Source of the DNA: JARFQH01 sp041299015
Lineage (GTDB): Bacteria > Desulfobacterota > Desulfobacteria > Desulfobacterales > SG8-13
Length of the DNA: 6,654 bases
Direction: 5' to 3'
Assembly: GCA_041299015.1 (NCBI GenBank)
Contig: JBFYWB010000117.1
Location: forward strand, 1-6,654
The notes beneath the pieces are model-generated. The model did no database searches and was not told where the DNA came from. It saw nothing but the letters and a program-made list of their open reading frames with translations. Position numbers and translations under genes: made by a program. This document shows positions 1 through 5,750 of this stretch, piece after piece (position 1 is the first letter of the stretch; each line of letters starts with the position of its first letter).

Positions 1-651
1 CCGACCGCCAGGTTCGCCCCGCAGATAATCGTCAAAGGTTCGTTCCACGCCGAATTTCCCGATGGCGTCTCCGCTGCGCAGGCCCGGGTGGTCGCCGCTT
101 TTGAGCTCTTCCAGACTGATCTCTCCGAGGTAGCCGATCACATGGGACGCGTTCATCGCTTGAAGGTAGTTTCGACGCAGGCGCACCTGGACCGACACCC
201 CCGGCAGATCCACTCGTCGGGCTTCGAGGGCGGCCAACACGTCTCGACCGATATCCTGTTTCAGGAGCACCGGTTTAAACGCTGCCAACCCCCGGCTGTG
301 TTTGACCTTCGCCAGCAACTCCTCGGCCGGCGATTGCAGGTACAAAGATAGCTCATTGAGCACCCGCCCGGCATCCCCGGCGTCTTTCGGGGTGAAGTTC
401 ACGTCGAAGGAAGGCCGGTTCTCGGCAAGCCGGGTGCCGTAACGGTCCAGGATCAATCCGCGCGGCGGATCCACCGTCTGCAACCGAATGCTGTTGTTCA
501 TGGATAACCTGTAATACTCTTCTCCCATGACAATCTGCAGATAAATCAACCGCAGCAGGAGCACGCCGAACAGAGCCAGCACCGTCAGCATGACCCCGAC
601 GATCCGCGGTTTGTATCCGTCCGGTTCTTCTTTTTTGAAAAATTGCTCCAT
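1..651 (-). CDS. mrdA: Penicillin-binding protein 2, 5' part (cut by window edge)
   Basis: This is the N-terminal part of PBP2, the elongasome transpeptidase that cross-links peptidoglycan with RodA and MreBCD at the inner membrane. The frame stays open for all 217 codons from ATG at 651 to the window edge, so the C-terminal transpeptidase domain lies outside. Residues about 18-37 are a hydrophobic membrane anchor (IVGVMLTVLALFGVLLLRLI) after a short charged cytoplasmic tail. Next comes the family's N-terminal motif PPRGLILDRYGTRLAENRPS (residues 62-81), and later HVIGYLGE and RSGDAIGKFGVERTFDDYLRG, which match the PBP dimerisation/pedestal domain. It starts 40 bp after the mreD stop, with only a weak purine-rich ribosome site. 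The catalytic SxxK motif is not in the window. The order mreB-mreC-mreD-mrdA is classical, and rodA would be expected next. Confidence 0.95.
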   Translation of the reverse strand, partial: MEQFFKKEEPDGYKPRIVGVMLTVLALFGVLLLRLIYLQIVMGEEYYRLSMNNSIRLQTVDPPRGLILDRYGTRLAENRPSFDVNFTPKDAGDAGRVLNELSLYLQSPAEELLAKVKHSRGLAAFKPVLLKQDIGRDVLAALEARRVDLPGVSVQVRLRRNYLQAMNASHVIGYLGEISLEELKSGDHPGLRSGDAIGKFGVERTFDDYLRGEPGGR

Positions 652-691
652 TGTTCACTTTATAGCCGGCCGCATCGCGGCAAGTTCGGAG

Positions 692-1219
692 TCAAGGTCC
701 GTCCGACGGCGGTCCGACTGTTGTCTTTTTGCTTCGCTGCGATGAGTAGCGGTGAGCCGTGCGGATGCCCCATGCTAAAAACGGTCCGATCAGCAATACC
801 CAACCGATCTGCTCGATGGCGATCCGCACGGCGAAACTCTCGGAGGAATATCCCTGGCCCGACGTGCCGAGGACCGCAAAAAACAAAGCGTTTTGAGCCG
901 CCACGGCCCCGATGAGGATCGATACGATCATGATCGGATTTTCGGCCCGTACTATCGTAGCCGCTGCTCGCACCACAATAAACAACCAAACATACGATGT
1001 CAGATAGAGGCCGAAGGGCCCCCCCGACAAATTGTCCATCACTGCGCCCAGAAACACGGTAAAGGGCAGGGCCTCATGCAGCGGTCGAAACGCGGCGAGA
1101 TAGATTACAACAGGCAGTACCAGGTCGAAGAAATAGCCGACGAACGCTAATCGTGGAATGACCGTCGTCTGGCAGATGACCATGAAAAGCCCGCAGGTGG
1201 TATAGATGAAATAATTCAT
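692..1219 (-). CDS. mreD: Rod shape-determining protein MreD
   Basis: MreD is a small polytopic inner-membrane protein that links MreC to the rest of the elongasome. The 175-residue product is very hydrophobic throughout, with about five membrane segments, which is normal for the family. The loop MDNLSGGPFGLY (about residues 60-71) is the most conserved part of MreD (D-x-x-SG-x-x-FG) and is present intact. I chose ATG at 1219, whose A is also the last base of the mreC stop (TGATG), giving a one-base overlap and probable translational coupling. A TTG one codon upstream would also be in frame but has nothing to favour it. The C-terminal tail is short, charged and proline-rich. Function rests on composition, length, the loop motif and operon position, because MreD is otherwise poorly conserved. 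Confidence 0.93.
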   Translation of the reverse strand: MNYFIYTTCGLFMVICQTTVIPRLAFVGYFFDLVLPVVIYLAAFRPLHEALPFTVFLGAVMDNLSGGPFGLYLTSYVWLFIVVRAAATIVRAENPIMIVSILIGAVAAQNALFFAVLGTSGQGYSSESFAVRIAIEQIGWVLLIGPFLAWGIRTAHRYSSQRSKKTTVGPPSDGP

Positions 1220-2049
1220 CAATGCACCGTCGCGGGGGTCGGCGGCGACTCCAGAATGACCAAGACCTCCTCAAGCTTGTCGAAATCCACCGCCGGAGTA
1301 ATCTGCACATCCTTGAAAAAATCGCCGCCCTTGAAATCGACGGCCGTCACCGTGCCGATCAACAACCCCTTGGGATACACCCCGTCGTAGCCGGAAGAGA
1401 CGACCAGGTCTCCCACCCGCACATCGTCGGCATACAGGACATAGTCCAGATAGCACTCGTTCTGCGAGGTCCCTTTGACAACCCCTCGCGCCCGTGTGCG
1501 CTGAACCAGAGCATCGGCGCCGCTGTTACGATCGATGATCAGCATCAGCCGGGATTGGCGACCGGTGACCTCAATGATCTGCCCCACCACGCCCTGCGCG
1601 CTCACCGCCGGCATGCCGCGCCGCAAGCCGTCCGTGCTGCCCTTGTCGATGAGGACGGTCTTGAACCAGGCAGACGGATCCTTGCCGATGATCTCGGCCG
1701 CAATGGCGGGGGCCGGCAGCGAGCGTTTAAAGCTGAGAAGTTCCCGCAAGCGCTGGTTTTCCAGCTCCAGCTCGCTCTGCTGGATGATTTTCTGGCGGGA
1801 TTCTCCCAGCTGCTGCAACAACTGCTGGTTCTCTCGAGCAACGGATACCAGAAAAAAATAGCGCCACCAGCTATCTTGGACGGTCTTCACAGCGTGGGTG
1901 GCCAGCTCCTGAAACGGAGCGACAAAAGCGATCATCGCCCGCCCCAGTCCGGAAGCGGCCGGGCGTCGGGTGGTGACCGCCAGCATGATGAGATTCACGG
2001 TGATGAGCAGAATCCCGGCCAGGATCAGAACCGTCTTTTTGGAGAACAT
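1219..2049 (-). CDS. mreC: Rod shape-determining protein MreC
   Basis: MreC is the bitopic membrane scaffold whose periplasmic domain binds and activates PBP2. The 276-residue protein has the standard layout. Residues about 6-26 form one membrane segment (TVLILAGILLITVNLIMLAV). Residues about 70-107 form a coiled coil rich in Q, E and L (ARENQQLLQQLGESRQKI...ELENQRLRELL). Two beta-barrel subdomains follow up to about residue 268, with family motifs GKDPSAWFKTVLIDKGS, GVVGQIIEV, LIIDRNSGADALVQRTRARG and GDLVVSSGYDGVYPKGLLIG. The start ATG lies 8 bp after the mreB stop and has only a weak ribosome site, so translation is probably coupled to mreB. The short PPTPATVH tail shows no extra domain. 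Length and domain order are typical. Confidence 0.97.
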   Translation of the reverse strand: MFSKKTVLILAGILLITVNLIMLAVTTRRPAASGLGRAMIAFVAPFQELATHAVKTVQDSWWRYFFLVSVARENQQLLQQLGESRQKIIQQSELELENQRLRELLSFKRSLPAPAIAAEIIGKDPSAWFKTVLIDKGSTDGLRRGMPAVSAQGVVGQIIEVTGRQSRLMLIIDRNSGADALVQRTRARGVVKGTSQNECYLDYVLYADDVRVGDLVVSSGYDGVYPKGLLIGTVTAVDFKGGDFFKDVQITPAVDFDKLEEVLVILESPPTPATVH

Positions 2050-2057
2050 AAGACCGG

Positions 2058-3098
2058 TTAATGAATAACAATTTCCTTGAGAAGGTCGAGATTGTCGAGC
2101 GCTTTGCCAGACCCCAGCGCCACAGTCTCCAGAGGCCGATCGGCTACCGTGATCGGCAGGCTGGTCTCTTCCCGCAGCAATTTGTCCAGGTTCTTAAGAA
2201 GCGCACCGCCGCCCGTAAGAATGATCCCGCGATCGACGATGTCCGCGGACAGCTCCGGCGGGGTTTGCTCGAGCGCGATCTTAACGGTTTCTACGATCGC
2301 GTCGATCTGCTCGGAGATGGCGACGCGAATTTCCTCCGAGTCGATGGAAAGAATTTTGGGGATCCCGGAGGCCAGGTCGCGGCCCTTGACTTCGATGGTT
2401 TCCAGGTTTTGGGGATCCGGGTAGGCGTTGCCGATGGAGGTCTTGATGATCTCGGCGGTGCGCTCGCCGATCAGCAGATTGTACTTGCGTTTGATGTACT
2501 GGATAATGGCGGCGTCCATCTTGTCGCCGGCCACCCGCACCGAACGGCTGTAGACGATACCCTTCAGCGATATGACGGCCACCTCGGTAGTGCCGCCGCC
2601 GATGTCTACGACCATGTTGCAGGTCGGCTCCGTGATCGGCAGTCCCGCGCCGATCGCCGCGGCCATGGGCTCTTCGATCAGGAAAACTTCCCGAGCGCCC
2701 GCGGATTCGGCGGACTCGCGCACGGCGCGTTTCTCCACCTGGGTGATCCCGGAGGGTACGGCAATGATGATGCGCGGCCGAACAAACGTCCGGCGGTTGT
2801 GCACCTTGTGGATGAAATGCCGCAGCATTGCTTCGGTGACTTCAAAGTCGGCGATGACCCCGTCGCGCATCGGGCGGATAGCCACGATGCTGCCCGGCGT
2901 CTTGCCGAGCATTTTCTTGGCTTCGATGCCAACCGATAGAACCCGACTCTTGGCTCGGGGAATGGTGCTGACGGCCACCACGGACGGTTCGCTCAGAACG
3001 ATGCCTTTGCCCTTGACGTAAACCAGGGTGTTGGCAGTCCCTAAATCAATGGCCAAATCGTTTGAAAATACTCCCAACAGCCGGTCAAAAAAAGACAT
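2058..3098 (-). CDS. mreB: Actin-like rod shape-determining protein MreB
   Basis: MreB is the bacterial actin that forms membrane-associated filaments and positions the elongation machinery. The 346-residue protein is full length. The ATP-binding signatures of the actin/Hsp70 fold are intact: phosphate-1 loop AIDLGTANT (residues 16-24), the IEEPMAAAIGAGLP segment with the presumed catalytic glutamate (about 141-154), phosphate-2 loop DIGGGTTEVAV (165-175) and adenosine motif LTGGGALL (294-301). The N-terminus MSFFDRLLGVF is amphipathic, consistent with direct membrane binding in Gram-negative MreB. The start is supported by GAGGTG ending 2 bases before the ATG (GAGG to ATG spacing of 4). It is the first gene of the mreBCD-mrdA cluster, and its promoter must lie in the roughly 270-bp gap upstream or further. 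Nothing in it looks abnormal. Confidence 0.99.
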   Translation of the reverse strand: MSFFDRLLGVFSNDLAIDLGTANTLVYVKGKGIVLSEPSVVAVSTIPRAKSRVLSVGIEAKKMLGKTPGSIVAIRPMRDGVIADFEVTEAMLRHFIHKVHNRRTFVRPRIIIAVPSGITQVEKRAVRESAESAGAREVFLIEEPMAAAIGAGLPITEPTCNMVVDIGGGTTEVAVISLKGIVYSRSVRVAGDKMDAAIIQYIKRKYNLLIGERTAEIIKTSIGNAYPDPQNLETIEVKGRDLASGIPKILSIDSEEIRVAISEQIDAIVETVKIALEQTPPELSADIVDRGIILTGGGALLKNLDKLLREETSLPITVADRPLETVALGSGKALDNLDLLKEIVIH

Positions 3099-3371
3099 AG
3101 CACCTCATTTCTCAAAGACGTCGCCACTCGCTCCGTTTCAGCCGATGTCTCGGTCCTTGGCACAGGGGGCGGCTGCCTGCATGCCCGCGCGGTGAGGAAT
3201 TCGAGCGCACGGATATCACCGAACTGAACAGCAACGCTTGAAAAGGCCGATGTTGCGCAGCTGGTTAGTACCACGCCGCTTTTGATGAATTATCTTTTAA
3301 TAAGTACCAAAACGGAGCCTGGAGCACAAGCAAAAAGAAACAACCACCGCGGCTTGCGAGCCGTATCAGGC
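3099..3371. other. Intergenic region upstream of mreB
   Basis: This gap separates the serine hydrolase stop from the mreB start and should hold the mreB promoter on the minus strand. I see no convincing gene in it. On the minus strand an AT-rich stretch at about 3288-3308 contains GATAAT (3294-3289), a plausible -10 box, but no good -35 box sits at the right distance, so the promoter call is weak. Just after the hydrolase stop a short hairpin (CGGCT/AGCCG, 3350-3363) is followed about 7 bases later by a T-rich run on the minus strand (complement of 3330-3342). It could be a poor terminator for the upstream pair. On the plus strand, 3246-3285 resembles the 5' half of a tRNA (see findings). Confidence 0.5.
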
Positions 3372-4442
3372 CTAAATCAGCAGCGTCGACATAAGGGCGT
3401 CATGGATCTGGGGCCGGAACTGCCGGATAGCGATGTTGTCCCGGGAGGGATGCACTCGATTGGTAAGCAGAACCACCGATAGCTGTTGGATGCGGTGAAT
3501 CCAGAACGAGGTACCGGTGAACCCCAGGTGCCCGATGCTGTCCGAGGGGAAAAAGCAGCCGCAGCTGGGATGGTCGGTCGACGGCAGGTCGAAACCGAGG
3601 GCCTTGCCGGCACCGGGCACGGGCTGCCAAAACCGACGGACGACGTCCGATCGAAACAATTGCGCCGCAGGCTGCCCGTGATAGGCCGCCAACAACTCCG
3701 CCAGGATGGTGTGAATGGCGGCAGCCGTTCCGAAGAGCCCGGCGTGGCCGGCGACACCACCCAGGGCATGGGCGTTTTCATCATGAACCTCGGCCTCTAT
3801 CAGACGTCCCCGCCAGGCGCACTGTTCAGTGGCGGCGTATGCGGCCGGCGGCGCCGGGCGCTGGCGGTCGATGAAAAAAAGGTGGGTCGCCTGCAAAGGC
3901 GTGTAGACCTGCTGCGCCAGAAAGCGATCGAGCCGCTGGTCGGCGGCGGCTTCCACGACCCATTCCAACAGCATGAAATCCAAATCGCTGTATAAAACTT
4001 TTGCGCCCGGCGGATGCAACAGGGGCTCATCCAACAGGAACTGGCGCAGGCGCAACCGGCGCTCGGATTCTGGCAGCAGCGCCACTTGACGGTAGTAGGG
4101 TCGGTAGTCCGGCAGACCGGAAGTGTGCGCGAGCAGCTGAGCGATCGTGATGTGGCGCTTGTCACTGCGAGCGGCAGCGGGCAGCACCCCTGCCAGACGC
4201 TCGTCCGGGTCGAGCCGGCCCTGCTGGCAGAGCAGCATGATCGCCAGGGTGGTGGCCAGCGGTTTGGTCAACGAAGCCAGATCGAAAACCGTAGCAGGGG
4301 TCACCGGCTGATGGTTATAAAGATTCGCGGATCCATAGGCGGCGTGCACCAGCACCTCTCCGCCGCGGGCAACGAGCAGCACCGCACCCGGGAACACGCC
4401 ACCGGTCAGCGCCTGCCGCATGAGTCGGTCAACTTCGGGCAT
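3372..4442 (-). CDS. Serine hydrolase, beta-lactamase/S12 family
   Basis: This is a penicillin-binding-fold serine hydrolase (the PF00144-type group that includes class C beta-lactamases, DD-peptidases and esterases). From ATG at 4442 it has 356 residues. The nucleophile motif is SLTK (S57-K60) within FDLASLTKPLATT. The second motif is YSD (Y151-D153) in VLYSDLDFMLLEWVVE. The third is HLGFTGTSFWI (305-315). AQLLAHTSGLPDY (101-113) and GGVAGHAGLFGTA (228-240) are also typical. No signal peptide or lipobox is visible, so it may act in the cytoplasm. The frame extends upstream to GTG 4529, overlapping the LD-carboxypeptidase gene. I prefer ATG 4442 because the extra 29 residues are R/K/P-rich, use rare codons and precede the usual family start (VDRLMRQ). 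No strong ribosome site precedes 4442. Its substrate is unknown; its neighbour suggests muropeptides, which is inference. Confidence 0.88.
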   Translation of the reverse strand: MPEVDRLMRQALTGGVFPGAVLLVARGGEVLVHAAYGSANLYNHQPVTPATVFDLASLTKPLATTLAIMLLCQQGRLDPDERLAGVLPAAARSDKRHITIAQLLAHTSGLPDYRPYYRQVALLPESERRLRLRQFLLDEPLLHPPGAKVLYSDLDFMLLEWVVEAAADQRLDRFLAQQVYTPLQATHLFFIDRQRPAPPAAYAATEQCAWRGRLIEAEVHDENAHALGGVAGHAGLFGTAAAIHTILAELLAAYHGQPAAQLFRSDVVRRFWQPVPGAGKALGFDLPSTDHPSCGCFFPSDSIGHLGFTGTSFWIHRIQQLSVVLLTNRVHPSRDNIAIRQFRPQIHDALMSTLLI

Positions 4443-4503
4443 GGCGTTGGCTGGGGGTCGAAGCGGAGAGAGTCGGGGTTGTCGCTTTTTCAATTTTAGG
4501 CAT
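4429..4503 (-). CDS. Possible short upstream ORF (24 codons) overlapping the hydrolase start
   Basis: An ATG at 4503 lies 7 bp past the LD-carboxypeptidase stop and is preceded by the purine-rich stretch AGGGAAGGG. It opens a 24-codon frame (beginning MPKIEKATTPT) that ends with TGA at 4429, 14 bases inside the serine hydrolase gene if that starts at ATG 4442. Such an arrangement could allow ribosomes to terminate and restart on the hydrolase, which otherwise lacks a clear ribosome site. It could equally be the original N-terminus of the hydrolase put out of frame by a one-base change, or chance. The peptide itself resembles nothing I recognise. Confidence 0.25.
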   Translation of the reverse strand: MPKIEKATTPTLSASTPSQRHARS

Positions 4504-4510
4504 CCCTTCC

Positions 4511-5452
4511 CTACCCTTTGGTCGCGCACTCGAAGCTGAGCGAATGCCGATCGGCATCCAGCACGGCTTTGATGCCCAGCGGCAGTATGAGGTTCGGTTC
4601 CGCGTGCCCGGCCGGCACGCCGGCCAGGATGGGAACAGACGCATCAGAAAAGCGATCGCCAACAATTTCGAAGAGTTCCGGGTCGGAGCCGCAGTCGCTG
4701 AAACTTCCCAGAATCAGGCCGCGGATGCCCTCCAGGCAACCGGCCAGCTTCAATTGGGTCAGCATGCGGTCGATGCGATAGACCGCCTCTCCACGGTCTT
4801 CCAAGAACAAGATGCGGTTGCGGAAGGAGGGCTGAAAAGGGGTGCCCAGCAGATGGCACAGGGTCGTCAGGTTTCCGCCGCACACGACCCCGGCGGCTCG
4901 CCCCGATCGCAAGACCACCGCAGCGGGAGGCTTGATGGTCAACGGCCCGTCGCAGGTGATGGCCGTCAGAAAGCTCGTGCGAGTGCTGGCCGAGGCGTCC
5001 GCCAAACTGGTGACCACCGGCCCATGAAAAGCGGCGAACCCGCAACGACAAGTGATCGTCGACAGCAAGGCGGTTGCATCGCTGAAGCCGATGAAAATTT
5101 TCGGATGAGCGGCGATCCGATCGTAATCCAGAAGCGGCAGGATCCGCAGCGACCCATAGCCGCCGCGAGCGCATAGGACGGCGTCGACCCGCTCATCCTC
5201 GAAGAGATGCTGCAACAGCGCGGCGCGATGCTCGTCCGGCCCGGCGAGATACCCCCGGGAGGTCCAGATGCCCTCAGGAATAACCGTCTCAAACCCCATG
5301 CCCCGCAATAACCGTATGCCCCGTTCAAAGGATTCGCGGTTAAATGGGCTGGCCGGGGCGGCAATGCCGATCAGTGAACCCGGACGCAGCCGGCGCGGCT
5401 TACGCAGCCTCGACCGCCGTCGGTATGCGCCGGTCCGTATCAAGGCGCGCAT
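4511..5452 (-). CDS. ldcA: LD-carboxypeptidase, peptidase family S66
   Basis: LD-carboxypeptidases of family S66 remove the terminal D-alanine from murein tetrapeptides in the cytoplasm during peptidoglycan recycling. The related MccF enzymes cleave microcin C. The 313-residue protein has the family landmarks in order: RPGSLIGIAAPASPF (23-37), LCARGGYGSLRILPLLDY (93-110), IGFSDATALL with the presumed nucleophile S124 (121-130), FHGPVVTSL (142-150), GGNLTTLCHLLGTP (192-205), LFLEDRGEAVYRIDRML with the presumed catalytic E218 (215-231), and GVPAGHAEPNLILPLG with the presumed H283 (278-293). There is no signal peptide, as expected for a cytoplasmic enzyme. I chose ATG 5452 over ATG 5473 because AAGGAAGG lies 8 bases before it, and the upstream ATG falls within the tRNA promoter region. 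No promoter for this gene is evident; it would have to overlap the divergent tRNA gene. Confidence 0.93.
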   Translation of the reverse strand: MRALIRTGAYRRRSRLRKPRRLRPGSLIGIAAPASPFNRESFERGIRLLRGMGFETVIPEGIWTSRGYLAGPDEHRAALLQHLFEDERVDAVLCARGGYGSLRILPLLDYDRIAAHPKIFIGFSDATALLSTITCRCGFAAFHGPVVTSLADASASTRTSFLTAITCDGPLTIKPPAAVVLRSGRAAGVVCGGNLTTLCHLLGTPFQPSFRNRILFLEDRGEAVYRIDRMLTQLKLAGCLEGIRGLILGSFSDCGSDPELFEIVGDRFSDASVPILAGVPAGHAEPNLILPLGIKAVLDADRHSLSFECATKG

Positions 5453-5460
5453 CTGTCCAT

Positions 5461-5468
5461 CCTTCCTT
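5461..5468 (-). promoter_or_regulatory. Ribosome binding site of ldcA
   Basis: On the minus strand this reads AAGGAAGG, 8 bases before ATG 5452. It decides the start: the in-frame ATG at 5473 lies upstream of it and has no comparable site. Confidence 0.7.
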
Positions 5469-5495
5469 GACATGCATGTCGCCGGGTGTTAGAAA
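5467..5495 (+). promoter_or_regulatory. Sigma-70 type promoter of tRNA-Pro
   Basis: A perfect -35 box TTGACA (5467-5472) is separated by 17 bp from TAGAAA (5490-5495), which matches the -10 consensus at four of six positions. The bases that follow (ggcctcc) form a GC-rich discriminator of the kind often seen in growth-rate or stringently controlled stable-RNA promoters. Transcription would begin around 5502-5504, only a few bases before the mature tRNA at 5507. The -35 box overlaps the ldcA ribosome site on the other strand by two bases. Confidence 0.8.
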
Positions 5496-5506
5496 GGCCT
5501 CCGTGT

Positions 5507-5583
5507 CGGGGCGTGGCGCAGACTGGTAGCGCACTTGAATGGGGTTCAAGGGGTCGTTGGTTCAAATCCAATCGCCCCGACCA
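5507..5583 (+). tRNA. tRNA-Pro, anticodon GGG
   Basis: A complete 77-base cloverleaf with encoded CCA can be folded by hand. The acceptor stem CGGGGCG (5507-5513) pairs fully with CGCCCCG (5573-5579), followed by discriminator A and CCA (5581-5583). The D stem is GCGC (5516-5519) with GCGC (5529-5532) around a loop containing GG. The anticodon stem CTTGA (5534-5538) pairs with TCAAG (5546-5550) around the loop ATGGGGT, giving anticodon GGG at 5541-5543 with G37 after it. The T arm is GTTGG-TTCAAAT-CCAAT. C1 with a C1-G72 pair, A73 and G37 are typical of bacterial proline tRNAs. It reads CCC (and probably CCU) codons. It diverges from ldcA and converges on the integrase remnant. Confidence 0.98.
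5556..5583 (+). other. Presumed integration site (att core) at the tRNA-Pro 3' end
   Basis: An integrase remnant ends only 15 bases past the tRNA CCA, and the sequence beyond the tRNA looks more AT-rich than the cell-wall region. Tyrosine recombinases very often target the T arm and 3' end of tRNA genes and leave the tRNA intact, as here. The second copy that would mark the far end of the element is not in the window, so the exact core cannot be defined. Confidence 0.4.
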
Positions 5584-5600
5584 ATTAAAACAATAACTTA

Positions 5601-5633
5601 GCCGCTGGAACGTTTTCCGGCGGCTTTGTTTTT
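5601..5633 (+). terminator. Rho-independent terminator after tRNA-Pro
   Basis: GCCGCTGGAA (5601-5610) pairs with TTCCGGCGGC (5615-5624) over ten base pairs with one T-G wobble and a CGTT loop. It is followed by TTTGTTTTT (5625-5633). It lies 17 bases after the tRNA. The same hairpin encodes the last eight codons of the opposing integrase frame. On the minus strand it is followed by a T-rich but interrupted run, so it may work weakly in both directions. Confidence 0.85.
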
Positions 5634-5726
5634 GTGCCTAAATGTGCCTACGGAAAACGCCGATAGCTTCCCCAGCAGGTTGACGGCCTGCCGTTTGTGC
5701 TCCTGGGTCAGGTGGCTGTATCGTAG

Positions 5727-5750
5727 GGTCATGGTCATGGTCATGGTCAT
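5727..5750 (-). repeat. Tandem hexamer repeat (4 copies of ATGACC) inside the integrase
   Basis: Four perfect head-to-tail copies of the hexamer (GGTCAT on the plus strand) encode (Met-Thr)4 between the conserved GH of the LLGH box and the catalytic tyrosine. Tyrosine recombinases such as lambda Int and XerD place the tyrosine nine residues after this histidine; here it is eleven. Two extra residues correspond to one extra hexamer copy, consistent with replication slippage. Confidence 0.9.

Noticed and set aside
353..658. Minus-strand frame of 101 codons starting at GTG 658
   Set aside because: It overlaps the start of PBP2 in another frame. The PBP2 frame has the membrane anchor and the RGLILDRYGTRLAE motif, while this one is arginine-rich and featureless.
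1222..2061. Long plus-strand open frame (279 codons) opposite mreC
   Set aside because: It mirrors mreC codon for codon, has no recognisable domain and is low in hydrophobic segments. High third-position GC in mreC explains the lack of stops.
2061..2939. Long plus-strand open frame (292 codons) opposite mreB
   Set aside because: It is an antisense shadow of the unmistakable mreB gene and encodes an R/D/G-rich sequence without family motifs.
3041..3274. Minus-strand frame of 77 codons across the mreB start
   Set aside because: It overlaps the mreB N-terminus in another frame, has no ribosome site or motif, and fits better as upstream non-coding sequence.
4014..5176. Plus-strand frames opposite the hydrolase and ldcA (4014-4499 and 4544-5176)
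   Set aside because: Both are antisense shadows of genes with intact catalytic motifs, and neither encodes a recognisable domain.
5727..5750. Tandem GGTCAT units as a CRISPR or iteron array
   Set aside because: The units are 6 bp, contiguous, without spacers, and in frame within the integrase; this is a coding microsatellite.
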